A stretch of 64,000 nucleotides of DNA, taken from Telmatactis stephensoni. Lineage: Eukaryota > Cnidaria > Anthozoa > Actiniaria > Isophelliidae. The translations under genes were made by a program, and so were the position numbers. The first letter of the stretch is position 1, and every line of letters starts with the position of its first letter. Of this stretch, positions 27,001-34,360 are shown piece after piece. The notes below the pieces were generated by a model. It saw nothing but the letters and a program-made list of their open reading frames with translations, was not told where the DNA came from and made no database searches. Location: NCBI GenBank assembly GCA_029948255.1, contig JALIZF010001505.1, positions 62,001 through 126,000 on the forward strand, given 5' to 3'.

Positions 27001-29461
27001 AACGTTAAAAATGGAGCCGTGCAGCCCATGGGGAATAGTTCATAGATTTTTTAGCCAATCAGAGCGCGCGTTTTATGTGTCGCCATCTTAAAAACGAACG
27101 ATTTGAAAAAGACGACGAAGATAGTGCGCGCGCAGTGCAGCCCATGGGCAAATAGTTCATATCTTCCTAACCAATCAGAGCGCGCGTAAGATTGTAGCTA
27201 TGATATAAATCACCGCTGTATTCTCACTTACACGTTTGATAACTTTTTAATCATCTCACTCAGCTAAATAAAATAAACTCAAAACAGAGTTCAGAAAGCT
27301 GCTTCTCGCCAAGTCATGTCACGACAAAAATTAAAGCAAATGTGTCGTTTATACCAAACGTTCACGTCTCAGAGCAGTTTTCGTACAAATGTGAAAACGG
27401 CACGGTCACGGCACGGTTACGGCAGGAATTTCGAATGATTTGTAGACAACACGGCACTGACACGGTTACGGCACGGCGCGGTCCGTTTCACACTCATACG
27501 AAAACTGGTTACGTCTAAGGGTATTTTCCATTTAGTGGAACCAAACGGCCAGAACGGCCTGATTTCTTAGGACTGATTCCAACCAGAGCTAGAAAGTGAC
27601 ATGTACCATTTAAGAACTGGCCGTTCTGGCCGGTTGGTTTCACTAAATGGAAAATACCATAAGATAAGACGCGTCTTATTTTTGCTCGCAACAATGGCCA
27701 TAATGTTCTCTTCCAAATTTTCAGATACACTTCATCAGTGACCCTGCTTAAAGGCCCAACACTTCTAAGCGAATGCTTATAATGTAATGTATTATACTTT
27801 CTTTAGGTGTACATTCGTTGTTAGCGACTGGGTCCCTATATAAGGTCGATCCTGATAGAATCGTTGCAAAGAAGATCGTACTAAGTGGTCATCCCTACAA
27901 AATCAATAAACGCTCGGCAGTCATTCGGTACATGTTTTTTAATCGTGGTAAGTTGACTATATCTTAAGAAACCAATAACGTTCAGCCTTCATTCAGTGAA
28001 GGTCTTCGTTTTGGAAAGATCTGAAGATAACTCAGCATCCTTCCTTCCTTCCTTCCTTCCTTCCTTCCTTCCTTCCTTCCTTCCTTCCTTCCTTCCTTCC
28101 TTCCTTCCTTCCTTCCTTCCTTCCTTCCTTCCTTCCTTCCTTCCTTCCTTCCTTCCTTCCTTCCTTCCTTCCTTTCTCTCTTTCTTTCTTTCTTTCTTTT
28201 GCAATAAACCCTTACCCTTGTGACGATTCATACCTACACCTCCAGACTCCTTTAGCTTCATTTGTTAAGCCAGTTTTCGCAATTGACTTGGTATTGTTTA
28301 AGGAGTTTTAACATTCAATTATGAAAAAACAATTGAGAAGGATTGTGGTAGTTCGGGTATGACACGTTATAAGAGTAAGGGTAAGCAACTTGTCTCACAC
28401 AGCGAGATGCTACACTTTGCAATACATTACAGCAACTTGAATGGTTTTTTTTACCGAGGAAGGCTGGCGAGGACTGGTATCATTAGCGCGAGAAACTGGC
28501 ACGAGACATGCGCATGCGCTCTTCAGGAAAATATATGCGTAAAAATTGCGAGATAAATTGTTGGAAGGGTGATACACTATGCAATAACGTTGCATGTTGC
28601 TGCAATCTGTTGCGAAAAGTAGAACTGAGCTCTACTACGTGCGATGTTGCGCGCAACAAAAACATTGCTAGACAAGCCCTTCTTCAAGCAGGTTTTATAT
28701 ATTTTGTCCTTCGCCTATCTGATTTCATTTTCATCTTTTGGACAGTCCCTTTTATTTCGTCGGTTACGTCTACCCGAGTTAACTTGCAGTGAATCACTTC
28801 ACTAGTCCGATATTGGACGGTCAGCGGTCGCTCGTTACCCTCCACTCTCACCCGAACGAGCGATCGCTGACCGTCTGAAATACGCGTCTGAAAAGTGAGA
28901 GATTCATCGCGATTCCGAAATGACCACATTTTTAAATTCAATTATTTGATCTTTACAGAGGATATCATGTGGTTTAAACCTGTCGAACTGTTCACGAAGT
29001 ACGGACGTCGAGGACACATAAAGGAACCTTTAGGTAAGATAGAAAAGAGCCTTAGGGTAGGACGTGACATTTCGGACGTAACCTGACGCAGCGTGACATG
29101 ACTATTGCACACCTTAGCGTGACATGATGTTAAGTCACGTCACTTGAGGTGACATGACTTTAGGTCAGTGGTGGCCACGTAATATGGCGTGACTTGTTTA
29201 CGATGTTTACAATAACATCCCTTGAGCTAGCCTGATATAACGCAGCTGGACATGACGTGACATTTCGTGCATGATATGTCTCATCTCATTATTTCAGGAA
29301 CTCATGGACACATGAAATGTGTACTCGATGGTACCATCAAAGCACAGGACACAGTTTGTATGAATTTGTATAAAAGAGTTTTCCCAAAATGGTCTTACGA
29401 GCCCACGGTTCCAGTGCCAACTGTTCAGCAGACACACGAACCAGTTGCCATGGATACATAG
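3135..29461 (+). CDS. TSR1: TSR1 pre-rRNA processing/ribosome maturation factor, C-terminal part
   Basis: Twelve exons join in phase: 3135-3164, 3567-3640, 4354-4446, 5235-5306, 6489-6561, 7071-7122, 24910-25031, 25476-25559, 26465-26570, 27807-27947, 28959-29033 and 29298-29461 (stop TAG). All have GT-AG borders. They give 361 residues, the C-terminal part of a family of about 800 residues; N-terminal exons are off-window. Diagnostic stretches are [64 protein letters not shown] and [20 protein letters not shown], and the end LYKRVFPKW. An acidic segment (DDDEYES) precedes them, as in the family. TSR1 is a GTPase-like but non-hydrolysing factor of late cytoplasmic pre-40S particles. The sixth intron is about 17.8 kb and contains a tandem duplication with two LicD genes and a truncated copy of exon 24910-25031. 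Identification is from family knowledge and is firm. Confidence 0.95.
3200..3420. repeat. T-rich low-complexity tract in TSR1 intron
   Basis: A run of TTTGTTTGTTTG-like and TTTTTCTTTC-like sequence fills much of the short intron between exons 3135-3164 and 3567-3640. It produces a hydrophobic-looking open frame of 144 codons that has no family resemblance and overlaps a real exon, so I treat the stretch as simple sequence. Confidence 0.7.
4184..4237. repeat. 25-bp hairpin repeat with 4-nt loop
   Basis: GTCTCCTTTGCATCCG and the following T-run are answered after TCGT by the reverse complement ending GCAAAGGAGAC, with a single mismatch. Flanking CTACACCTCGCTC repeats on both sides suggest the tip of a small palindromic MITE in the TSR1 intron. 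Confidence 0.75.
4469..4612. mobile_element. MITE, CGTATGA family, copy 1
   Basis: This element of about 145 bp begins GCGGTTTTCGTATGAGTG and ends with the inverted form CAGTCATAC. It shares termini and an internal AAACATTCGAAATTCCTGCCG-like core with copies at 26607, 27371, 38054 and 43533. It starts only 22 bases after the 3' end of TSR1 exon 4354-4446. Confidence 0.75.
4829..4976. repeat. Tandem duplication of a 74-bp unit
   Basis: A unit starting GTTGAAAACTTCTTGAATTT and ending near TTAGAAATTC occurs twice in succession with few differences. Inside it CAAGGACACTTGAAAAG is itself weakly palindromic. It lies in a TSR1 intron; no function is evident. Confidence 0.8.
5385..5660. mobile_element. 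Fold-back MITE
   Basis: Imperfect inverted arms of about 130 bp run from CACCATAGCTGGAAAGAGCA on the left to TGCTCTTTCCAGCTATGG on the right. They converge on a near-perfect tip, GCTGGTAGGCA / TGCCTACCAGC, separated by five bases. The structure fits a non-autonomous fold-back element in the TSR1 intron. Confidence 0.7.
6057..6122. repeat. (CT)n microsatellite
   Basis: An almost uninterrupted CT run passes into CTCC and T-rich sequence. It lies in the TSR1 intron upstream of exon 6489-6561 and has no coding content. Confidence 0.9.
7673..9520. mobile_element. Nested inverted-repeat element enclosing a PIF1-like fragment
   Basis: Three inverted pairs are nested: 7673-7717 with 9476-9520 (45 bp, one mismatch; CACAGGGATTCCCAGAC at the outer left), 8512-8534 with 9253-9275 (about 23 bp), and 8706-8725 with 9207-9226 (20 bp). 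The innermost pair brackets the helicase fragment at 8827-9181. The left side holds extra sequence, including a direct repeat of GGATGTCACTAGACGAAC at about 7836 and 7913. The tandem duplication starts at 8629, so the second copy keeps only the right-hand part. I infer an old long-TIR transposon with a captured or residual gene. Confidence 0.55.
8827..9181 (+). pseudogene. PIF1-like helicase N-terminal fragment, frameshifted (copy 1)
   Basis: An ATG-initiated frame encodes a Walker A P-loop, [15 protein letters not shown], about 35 residues from its start, then stops at 9009. Reading one base over, the sequence continues as [20 protein letters not shown] and [12 protein letters not shown], followed by a stop near 9205. 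This is the order of the P-loop and the ATTG.AA / T.HSF.GI segments of PIF1-type DNA helicases. One missing base near 9005 would explain the break. The remainder of the helicase is absent. GTAAGT at the break resembles a splice donor, but no partner exon is visible. The fragment sits inside nested inverted repeats and is identical in the second copy, so the lesion predates the duplication. Confidence 0.65.
9995..10057. repeat. (GTT)n microsatellite and adjacent hairpin
   Basis: Eight or so GTT units are followed by AACTCCCGC ... GCGGGAGTT, a short hairpin. The same arrangement occurs near 18765-18830 in the second duplication copy. It lies upstream of the LicD gene; a transposon end is possible but not proven. 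Confidence 0.7.
10784..11764 (+). CDS. LicD/fukutin-family nucleotidyltransferase-like type II membrane protein, copy 1
   Basis: A single uninterrupted frame of 326 codons. Residues 12-27 form a hydrophobic segment after a basic N-terminus (RKLRRNK), giving a signal-anchor topology with the catalytic part in the secretory lumen. The LicD signature lies at about residues 107-131: [20 protein letters not shown] followed by DIDVTM, with the DxD-type acidic pair at 124-128. A second acidic segment ([12 protein letters not shown]) is near residues 213-225. LicD and fukutin/FKRP proteins transfer phospho-sugar or phosphocholine-type groups to glycans; the substrate here is unknown. The gene is intronless and lies in the same orientation inside a TSR1 intron, which suggests retroposition. 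A polyadenylation hexamer follows at 11871. The other copy differs at residues 77 (N/S) and 100 (H/Y). Family assignment is good, exact function open. Confidence 0.85.
   Translation: MPLFIRKLRRNKLLLTIAALLFLVVVTWKDSIWLEKPKDFGYVLENTPYKGLDISSKCVIQDNDKWICPDIREQGMNKIRQSQLASTRLLLIFDALARKHGLRYWVTKGTLLGAVRHKGFIPWDTDIDVTMPIDDYVQFLRKASSKLPFGVTLQHHTRESEFLRTYNSTLHKDLFNQRHKEMLAEYVGQKWNPRLRDDGSCFGNCIKDGCIWHDGLMVDIYPVPLSGDMCEYDFKFRYLRYLTKIRGLPTEYKALPVKELEFEGFKVFVPNEWEMYLKNSFGNYYMELPPMQIRRPPDDVIPEPLLNCSELKRKVEKERRNSWRFF
11871..11876 (+). promoter_or_regulatory. Polyadenylation signal, LicD copy 1
   Basis: AATAAA lies 107 bases after the LicD stop codon and is preserved at 20655-20660 in the second copy. It is the nearest canonical hexamer downstream. 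Confidence 0.55.
12467..12782. mobile_element. TA-flanked MITE, GAGACCGGGACGAA family (copy 1)
   Basis: Termini AGGTGGTACTTACATGAGAC and the inverted GTCTCATGTAAATACCACCT form TIRs of about 40 bp, flanked by TA on both sides. Inside, ACCGGGACGAA is repeated several times in both orientations. It lies downstream of the LicD gene. The same element is present in the second duplication copy, so it predates the duplication. Similar GAGACCGGGACGAG sequence at 35397 may be a solitary relic. Confidence 0.8.
13360..14495. mobile_element. TIR element, CCAGGTGAACGG family, older member (copy 1)
   Basis: It starts CCAGGTGAACGGAGATTTTA and ends GCTCACCGTTCACGTGG, a terminal inverted match with one change. 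It is interrupted by the MITE at 13565-13843. A second member of the same family lies in inverted orientation at 14602-15526, so copy 1 contains a large palindrome. No transposase frame is visible; the short frames inside look spurious. Confidence 0.7.
13565..13843. mobile_element. Copy-1-specific MITE with 7-bp target duplication
   Basis: The 279-bp element has TIRs of about 90 bp starting CAAGAGACCATAATACTAAG and is flanked by CGTGTAA on both sides (13558-13564 and 13844-13850). The matching place in the second copy (near 22341-22347) has a single CGTGTAA and no element, an exact empty site. A 7-8 bp target duplication points to a hAT-like or related superfamily. One-ended relics of the same family lie at 16388-16496 and in the second copy near 23962-24070. 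Confidence 0.9.
14602..15526. mobile_element. Copy-1-specific 925-bp TIR element with TA target duplication
   Basis: Begins CCAGGTGAACGGTGAGCGCG and ends CTCCGTTCACCTGG, with TA at 14600-14601 and 15527-15528. The second duplication copy has the empty site TACACTAAAGAAC near 23097. The element is an inverted relative of 13360-14495. It has no intact transposase, so it is non-autonomous; TA target use fits Tc1/mariner-like mobilisation but other superfamilies are possible. Confidence 0.9.
15530..16961. other. Intronic spacer with MITE remnants (copy 1)
   Basis: No coding sequence is recognised. It contains ACGCATACGTGTAGACGGGG-type sequence near 15815, resembling termini near 13150-13200 (CCGTGTGGACACCCGTAAAC), and the one-ended MITE relic at 16388-16496. 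The equivalent lies at about 23100-24535 in the second copy. Confidence 0.5.
16962..17207. mobile_element. MITE, GCATTGCGCATGCTCG family (copy 1)
   Basis: TIRs TGAAAAACGCATTGCGCATG and the inverted CATGCGCAATGCGTTTTTCA bound 246 bp. Related copies are at 24536-24781 (by duplication) and 34479-34746 (independent insertion in opposite orientation). Confidence 0.8.
17336..17401 (+). pseudogene. TSR1: Truncated duplicate of a TSR1 exon
   Basis: After an intact acceptor (GATTTTACAG) the sequence encodes [20 protein letters not shown] exactly as in the real exon 24910-25031, but it ends after 66 of 122 bases at the duplication junction. It runs on into intron-derived sequence with an in-frame TGA eight codons later. 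There is no donor at the natural position. Inclusion in mRNA would truncate TSR1, so a functional allele would have to skip it. Confidence 0.95.
17600..17954 (+). pseudogene. PIF1-like helicase N-terminal fragment, frameshifted (copy 2)
   Basis: Identical in layout to the fragment at 8827: the Walker A frame stops at 17782 and the ATTGAA continuation is one base out of frame. The outer left inverted arms are absent because the duplicated unit begins inside the element. The shared lesion shows it was already broken before duplication. Confidence 0.65.
19568..20548 (+). CDS. LicD/fukutin-family nucleotidyltransferase-like type II membrane protein, copy 2
   Basis: This 326-codon intronless frame matches the gene at 10784 except for Ser in place of Asn at residue 77 and Tyr in place of His at residue 100. 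The signal-anchor helix (residues 12-27), the [13 protein letters not shown] segment and the DTDIDV acidic motif are unchanged, so both copies should have the same activity. Residue 77 lies in the linker before the LicD core and residue 100 just before its first conserved strand ([10 protein letters not shown]). The upstream region shares the GTT microsatellite and the roughly 700-base leader with copy 1, with small indels, so promoter elements should be shared. The 3' hexamer AATAAA is at 20655. It may be a true paralogue or the second haplotype of one gene placed in tandem by the assembler. Confidence 0.85.
   Translation: MPLFIRKLRRNKLLLTIAALLFLVVVTWKDSIWLEKPKDFGYVLENTPYKGLDISSKCVIQDNDKWICPDIREQGMSKIRQSQLASTRLLLIFDALARKYGLRYWVTKGTLLGAVRHKGFIPWDTDIDVTMPIDDYVQFLRKASSKLPFGVTLQHHTRESEFLRTYNSTLHKDLFNQRHKEMLAEYVGQKWNPRLRDDGSCFGNCIKDGCIWHDGLMVDIYPVPLSGDMCEYDFKFRYLRYLTKIRGLPTEYKALPVKELEFEGFKVFVPNEWEMYLKNSFGNYYMELPPMQIRRPPDDVIPEPLLNCSELKRKVEKERRNSWRFF
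20655..20660 (+). promoter_or_regulatory. Polyadenylation signal, LicD copy 2
   Basis: AATAAA at the position equivalent to 11871-11876 in the first copy, 107 bases after the stop codon. Confidence 0.55.
21251..21566. mobile_element. TA-flanked MITE, GAGACCGGGACGAA family (copy 2)
   Basis: Duplicate of the element at 12467-12782, with the same TIRs, internal ACCGGGACGAA repeats and TA flanks. Confidence 0.8.
22144..22993. mobile_element. TIR element, CCAGGTGAACGG family (copy 2)
   Basis: Equivalent of 13360-14495 but uninterrupted, because the 279-bp MITE is absent. It shows the family's length of about 850 bp. It ends GCTCACCGTTCACGTGG like its counterpart. Confidence 0.7.
24536..24781. 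mobile_element. MITE, GCATTGCGCATGCTCG family (copy 2)
   Basis: Duplicate of 16962-17207, retaining both inverted termini. It lies about 130 bases before the acceptor of the complete TSR1 exon. Confidence 0.8.
26607..26755. mobile_element. MITE, CGTATGA family, copy 2
   Basis: Starts AGCCGATTTCGTATGACTGG and ends CACTCATACGAAAACCGCTC. The interior carries repeated CACGGTCACGGCACGGTTAC-type units on one side and GGCCACGGTACGGCGCGG on the other, around a core related to GAATTTTGAATTG. It lies in a TSR1 intron just after exon 26465-26570. Confidence 0.85.
26790..26992. mobile_element. MITE with about 55-bp inverted termini
   Basis: Left ATCAATTAGACGACAGAAAG ... CATAGCGTTATAGACACAC is matched on the right by GTGTGTCTATAACGCAATGG ... 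TTAATTGAT. The centre is GCACGAGGCGTAGCCGAGTG. The element is non-coding and lies in a TSR1 intron. Confidence 0.75.
27000..27190. repeat. Two direct copies of a GCAGCCCATGGG module
   Basis: GCAGCCCATGGG(G)AATAGTTCAT followed by CCAATCAGAGCGCGCG occurs at about 27018 and again at about 27139. The GCGCGC-rich motif may be a transposon end; no coding content. Confidence 0.65.
27371..27510. mobile_element. MITE, CGTATGA family, copy 3
   Basis: Begins AGAGCAGTTTTCGTACAAAT and ends CACACTCATACGAAAACTGG. The interior GGCACGGTCACGGCACGGTT is mirrored by a second block CACGGTTACGGCACGGCGCG. It lies 860 bases from copy 2. Confidence 0.85.
27520..27658. mobile_element. Short MITE with about 42-bp TIRs
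   Basis: GGTATTTTCCATTTAGTGGA and the following ACCAAACGGCCAGAACGGCC are answered by GGCCGTTCTGGCCGGTTGGT ... CACTAAATGGAAAATACC. The arms are nearly perfect over the whole terminus and the loop is about 55 bp. It sits directly beside the CGTATGA-family copy. Confidence 0.85.
28041..28200. repeat. (CTTC)n microsatellite in TSR1 intron
   Basis: About 130 bases of uninterrupted CTTC units continue as CTTT units. Open frames of FLPS or KEGR repeats on the two strands are pure translation of the repeat. Confidence 0.98.
28815..28877. repeat. 21-bp hairpin repeat in TSR1 intron
   Basis: GACGGTCAGCGGTCGCTCGT and its near reverse complement ACGAGCGATCGCTGACCGTC face each other across about 20 bases. 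This is probably the centre of a small MITE just upstream of exon 28959-29033. Confidence 0.7.
29060..29275. repeat. Cluster of GTGACATGA-like motifs in last TSR1 intron
   Basis: The short intron between exons 28959-29033 and 29298-29461 contains many variants of GACGTGACAT, GCGTGACATGA, GGTGACATGAC and GTCACGTCA. They look like a degenerate short-period repeat. Confidence 0.6.
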
Positions 29462-29744
29462 CGGTAAAATGAAACCGGAACACTTATCAAGGAAATTACA
29501 CGAAAAATCTTTTTAATGTGAAAATGAAGATATTATTCTCTTTGAATATTTAGACTGACAGGAGAGATGGGTGGGCGTTTCTAAATAGTCAATATAGACT
29601 GGTGTACTGCATTAAAAGAAATGTTATTAATTTAAATGAATTATTTTATTGTTAGAACAATTGCATAGGATGTGCATTAATAAGGATAACATGGCGCTGA
29701 TGACACAGGTGTAATGGATTAGCTCGGTTACTCTAGCGAATCAA

Positions 29745-29750
29745 AATAAA
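29745..29750 (+). promoter_or_regulatory. Candidate TSR1 polyadenylation signal
   Basis: AATAAA (within CAAAATAAAATTTG) lies about 285 bases downstream of the TSR1 stop codon and is the first canonical hexamer there. Confidence 0.5.
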
Positions 29751-29909
29751 ATTTGACAGTCCCTCGATGCCTGTTTTTCTATTATTCCAGTTTGCTTTTT
29801 CTCGGTTCATTCCTTCTACATCGACACCTATAACTTTAATTCACAAAGGTTTCCCATAACGTGAATGGGTAGACAGCTGAGCTGCTCATAGCCGGATTCC
29901 AAATTTTCT

Positions 29910-30240
29910 TCCCTCCATCCTTCCTTCCTTCCCTCCTTCCCTTTACCTCCCCTCTCTTCCCTTCCCTTCTCATCCCTTCCCTTCCCTAATCTTCCCTTCC
30001 CTTCCCTTCCCTTCCCTTCCCTTCCCTTCCCTTCCCTTCCCTTCCCTTCCCTTCCCTTCCTTTCCCTTCCCTTCCCTTCCCTTCCTTTCCCTTCCCTTCC
30101 CTTCCCTTCCCTTCCCTTCCCTTCCCTTCCTTTCCCTTCCCTTCCTTTCCCTTCCCTTCCTTTCCCTTCCCTTCCTTTCCCTTCCCTTCCCTTCCCTTCC
30201 TTCCTTCTTTCCTTCCATCGTTCCTTCTTTTCTCCCTTCC
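29910..30240. repeat. (CCCTT)n microsatellite
   Basis: About 250 bases of CCCTT units with occasional CCTTT and CTTCC variants lie downstream of TSR1. Long GREGK-type open frames on the minus strand are artefacts of the repeat. Confidence 0.98.
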
Positions 30241-30465
30241 ACTCACTCTCTCACTCTCCCTCCCCTCTGTCCCTCCTTCCCTTTACCGCTGGATTTTTAT
30301 CATCCATGTCTAAATTTTCACTCGGTGTTTTAGTATTATTTCTTGTACTGTAACTGTTTATGTATTCAAAATACATGTAAAATAGACACTATTTACATAA
30401 CATTTGTAACATTTTAAAGTTTCTTGTTTGTTGATTCGCTTGGGTGTTGGGTGTTTATTTATTTA

Positions 30466-30668
30466 CAGCTATTTCAAAAAACGTTGAATACTGCATTCTG
30501 CATACTGAATAGTGCATTCAAAGACCAAAATGCCTTGTAGTTCAGTTTGTTTTGGAGATGACATAGTGAAAATCCTCTATAACAACTATAACTAGGCAAA
30601 TAAGTGGCAAAACGACAACGGAAATGAGAATGCAGAATTCAGTATTCAACGTTTTTTGAAATAGCTGT
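30466..30668. mobile_element. MITE with 29-bp TIRs and TA flanks
   Basis: CAGCTATTTCAAAAAACGTT(GAATACTG) on the left is matched by the inverted AACGTTTTTTGAAATAGCTG on the right, with TA outside each end. It is about 203 bp, non-coding, and lies in the intergenic region before the LHFPL gene. Confidence 0.9.
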
Positions 30669-30669
30669 A

Positions 30670-31557
30670 TAATACATCCCTATGTTTCGTTTCTTCGCGT
30701 ATTGTTAGATCAGGCTTTGGTTGTAGTATTTACTAAATCTTTTATATTCCTTGGGGATATTTCGTTAAATGGCAATATATTTTATTAGCTGTAAAAATTC
30801 ATCCTTTTTACTAAAACCCTACAATTCAAATTTCTCGATGCTTTTTTATTGAAATTTCCAAAACAAATGACAATTTCTAAATTTAAAGATTTCACAACTT
30901 TCACAAGATGCCGATATAATACATAGCTAGACTATCGTGACGTTTGATTGGCCAATACAAGATCAACATTAGCTCATTGCTTAAATTATAACACCTGTAT
31001 TCTATAAACAATTCATAAGGCTAATATCAGATATTCTAACAGTTTAACATAAAGAAGACTATATTATATATTCTAAAAGTTTAGCATAAAAATACACGAA
31101 TTTCTAGATATTTATAATCAACCAAAAAAATGTTTTTTCTTTAATTCTCAAAGTTAAGACCATTCTACACAAGCATGTTTTCGATAACAATTTTTTTTCT
31201 TCTTTTACCAAATTTCATGTGAAAAATACATTTAAATGTATGAAATTTGTTCGTGAGACGGGAAAATCCATTTTGTCCGAAAATTTGCTGAAGTGAAGGG
31301 ACCTTCAGAACTCTTTATAGGAGTTTTTGACTTTCCGACAACTAGGATAGATATTGGCACGTCCATGATTGGCTCTTTCTTACATGTTCACTCAAGGGGC
31401 CAATCTAGTATTGTATAATACAAAGAATTTTAGAGCTGACGTCTGTATGTATATGAATAACTACTGAACCGTGTACAAAAGATTCTGCACAGCAAGAACA
31501 CTAAGTATCCCACAGAGACCTTTTTTGTATTGTTCTTAGCTTATTTTCAATGTAAAA
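30670..31557. other. Intergenic region upstream of LHFPL-like gene
   Basis: AT-rich sequence without recognisable coding frames or RNA genes. It must contain the promoter and 5' UTR of the gene starting at 31558, but I see no element I can defend. Confidence 0.5.
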
Positions 31558-34222
31558 ATGTCAAATATCTTGAAGTTAGAGCCTCGAGATGACAATGGCA
31601 ACGATGTGAGTGAAGACGGAGAATGTGTTGATGATAATTCTAGCGAAAAGAATTCCAGCAGTATGACACGACCTGGTCGAGCGAAGCCATGGCATCGGTC
31701 GAGAACACGAAGCATTCTTATTGTACTGTGGACTATTTTTACAATTTGTCTTGGTGTGATGTTGATTGTGATATTCGTACAGCCGCAATGGCTTGGTGGA
31801 ACGAGTCCTCAAACAGGATCCGTTATAAATTTTGGACTCTATCGCCAGTGTACCGAGAGCTGGCGAATGTGTTCGGCGAAGTTAGCCGAATTCAGTAAAA
31901 TTTATTCAACAGCTTGGAAAGCTTCGACAGTTCTTATTGCTTTAGCGATTTGTGCGACATTTTTATCAATTCTCGTTGTTGCTGTATATTGGCTGGCTTG
32001 TAGTGAGAGAGCAGGTTATGGATTCCCGTATGCTACTGGATTCCAAGTATTCACAGGTAAAAGTTTATCAAAGTTTTCTCCCTGTTTTTACATTTTATTT
32101 TCCTCTATACAACATCAAATTACGGCAAATCTACTTACAAAGAAACTACCTATCGAGAACTAATCTATGTCACCTTGGAAATATTATTATTTTTTGTTTT
32201 GGTTGGGGTATCCAGTGATTTCTAGTGATTTCGATGGTGACAGCGGATGAGTTCATGCGAAAGTGAAATCCAAAGTAAAATTTGACTCTATATAAATTTG
32301 TTCAAGAATTTTCTTGAATTTTATTCTTTTGGAATTAATGACTTCGTGACAAACTGACTCTTGCGAAGAGGCAGTATTTACCTCGCGATATAATTGAACA
32401 AACATTGACAAAGACGGATAATGCCACCAGAATTCGAAGATTAAGGACTTTGTACTAGACATGAAGATTTTTGAACAACTAATTCGCCATATTCAGACAG
32501 TATAATCGTTTAATCACGTTTCGTATCGTATCCCACATAAAAATGAAAAATTTGCAAAAGCACAAAAATGATTTTTACATTTTTACATACTTTTGCACGT
32601 TTTAGAATTATTTGATGAAGTGCGGCCTCAAAATTCATCTACTTTATCCCTGATGTTTTTGTCAAGTTTTTTCGCTATCTACCCCCAACTTTTGATTAAT
32701 TTTCTTCGAGGGAGTCCCTTTAAGTGTTGTTTTTCGAGAAAATATTGCTCTGATAGCTTAGCATTTCAAAAACTATTTATATACTGTAGTTTTCTAATGC
32801 TGAAATTTTAGTACCTTTCTTTCCTCTTTCTTCTTTTTTGTTGTTTTGGTTTTGGTTTTGGTTTTTCTTAATAAATTTTGGATACACCCCAAAATAATAA
32901 TTCTACAAACTATTATCATACGAAAATATAAAAATATCATGCAATGAATTACAGATATTGTATTTGGATGAATGGAGTATTCATTTGAATACGAACCGAC
33001 ATTATTTTTTTTTGGAAAATGCACTGATCTGCATCCTCCGCATAATATTACAATTTTTCCTTATTAATCACATGTTTTGTATTGCATTTTCTAGAAGAAA
33101 TACACTCGATTTTCGTAGATTCAACTCATCAACTTTTTCCGACATCCTAGATATACAAAGTTGTATAAAGTATATACACTAACTGTTTTGAAACAACGCA
33201 ATGTCAGCTAATGCAATAATATATATTGGACCTGTCGCTCAGGACTTCAAATATATTGTCTAAGTAAAGGCTAGGTCTTGTTGTTTTTGCAGATGTTTTT
33301 CAGTCGATATAATTTTCGTTGACATGAGAGTTGTGAACAAATGAATGTCACCTTTTTGATATATAGTCAATTGAAGAAACATTGTCGGGTCTAAAAACAT
33401 AGAACATAGAAGCTGAGACCGAAATGGTGCTTGGGATGTCAATAATAATATTCTGATTTATTCATTTACGCTTTGCCTTCGATGCAAAATGCCAAAAGCG
33501 TGTTCAGGACCTGGGTTGGCGGGCCGTTTGGCTTCGAATTTTTATCGGTTGCAGCTTAAATGAATAAATCAGAATATAATCATTGACATCCCATGCACCA
33601 TTTCGGTCTCAGCTTCTATGTTTTTAGACCCGACAGCGTTTCTTCAATTGACTATAGATTAGAGGGAAGAGTGATCTTATCTAACTCATGAGAAAAATAG
33701 TACCCATAACAGTTAGTAGTAGACTCCAAACCTATTGTTTTCTATTGTTCATTATTTACTAGTACTCAGTAAAATCACTCTAATACACTTTTTGAAAAAA
33801 ATATGAATGAATGAATGAATAAATGAATAAATTTCTACAAAGTTTCAATCTTTTATTAACTTAATTGTTTCCCATTGGTTACTTCTAATTCACGTTTCTC
33901 ATTGGTTCTTTCAGCTTTCAGTCTCTTCCTCACTTGCGTCATATATCCAAGTGGATGGGATGCGCCCGAAGTAACAGCGGTATGCGGTCCACATTCAGGT
34001 TCATACAAACGTGGCAACTGTGAGATCAAATGGGCCTATTGGATTGAGATAATATCGATGTTCGACGCACTGATTCTTGCTGTACTTTCATTCTTTTTTA
34101 TTGAACATAAAGTTGTCATAAAGCCTTTGGAGTCCATAAGAAAAAACTCTTTACAACTGAACGGGAGAACGACAAAACCTGAGGAGAATTTTGAAGTAAA
34201 TACAGAGAATACTGCTCTATGA
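31558..34222 (+). CDS. LHFPL-family tetraspan membrane protein
   Basis: Two exons, 31558-32056 and 33915-34222 (donor CACAG/GTAAAAG, acceptor TTCTTTCAG), join in phase 1 to 268 residues. Four membrane segments lie at about residues 52-74, 123-147, 158-178 and 205-229. The first extracellular loop has the claudin-superfamily pattern GLYRQC...C (residues 93-105). The second loop carries VIYPSGWDAPEVTAVCG, close to the FPDGWDSDEV...CG stretch of vertebrate LHFPL3/4/5. In vertebrates these proteins partner channels and receptors (LHFPL5 with the hair-cell mechanotransduction complex, LHFPL4 with GABA-A receptors); which subfamily member this represents is not decidable here. The acidic, serine-rich 50-residue N-terminus looks lineage-specific. 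The intron carries an inverted-repeat element. Confidence 0.9.
33363..33655. mobile_element. Inverted-repeat element in LHFPL intron
   Basis: Arms of about 105 bp: GTCAATTGAAGAAACATTGT ... AGAAGCTGAGACCGAAATGG on the left and CCATTTCGGTCTCAGCTTCT ... TTCTTCAATTGAC on the right, about 70 bp apart. The AGAAGCTGAGACCGAAATG core recurs in the hairpin at 34790-35070. Confidence 0.8.
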
Positions 34223-34360
34223 GAAAGAAATTTATCTTTTAGAAATTATGAAAGAAAAAGTGGTAGTCTTCTGCCAGTCATATACATATATGATATGATA
34301 TCTGAAAAACGAACCAGTCTCCTAGTTAGGTTTTCCTGGCCATATCAATCATGTGGGGTT

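Noticed and set aside
27989..28261. Open frames of repeated FLPS or KEGR residues
   Set aside because: Direct translation of the (CTTC)n microsatellite; open on both strands and without any other sequence.
29970..30246. Minus-strand GREGKGREGK-type open frames
   Set aside because: Translation of the (CCCTT)n microsatellite.
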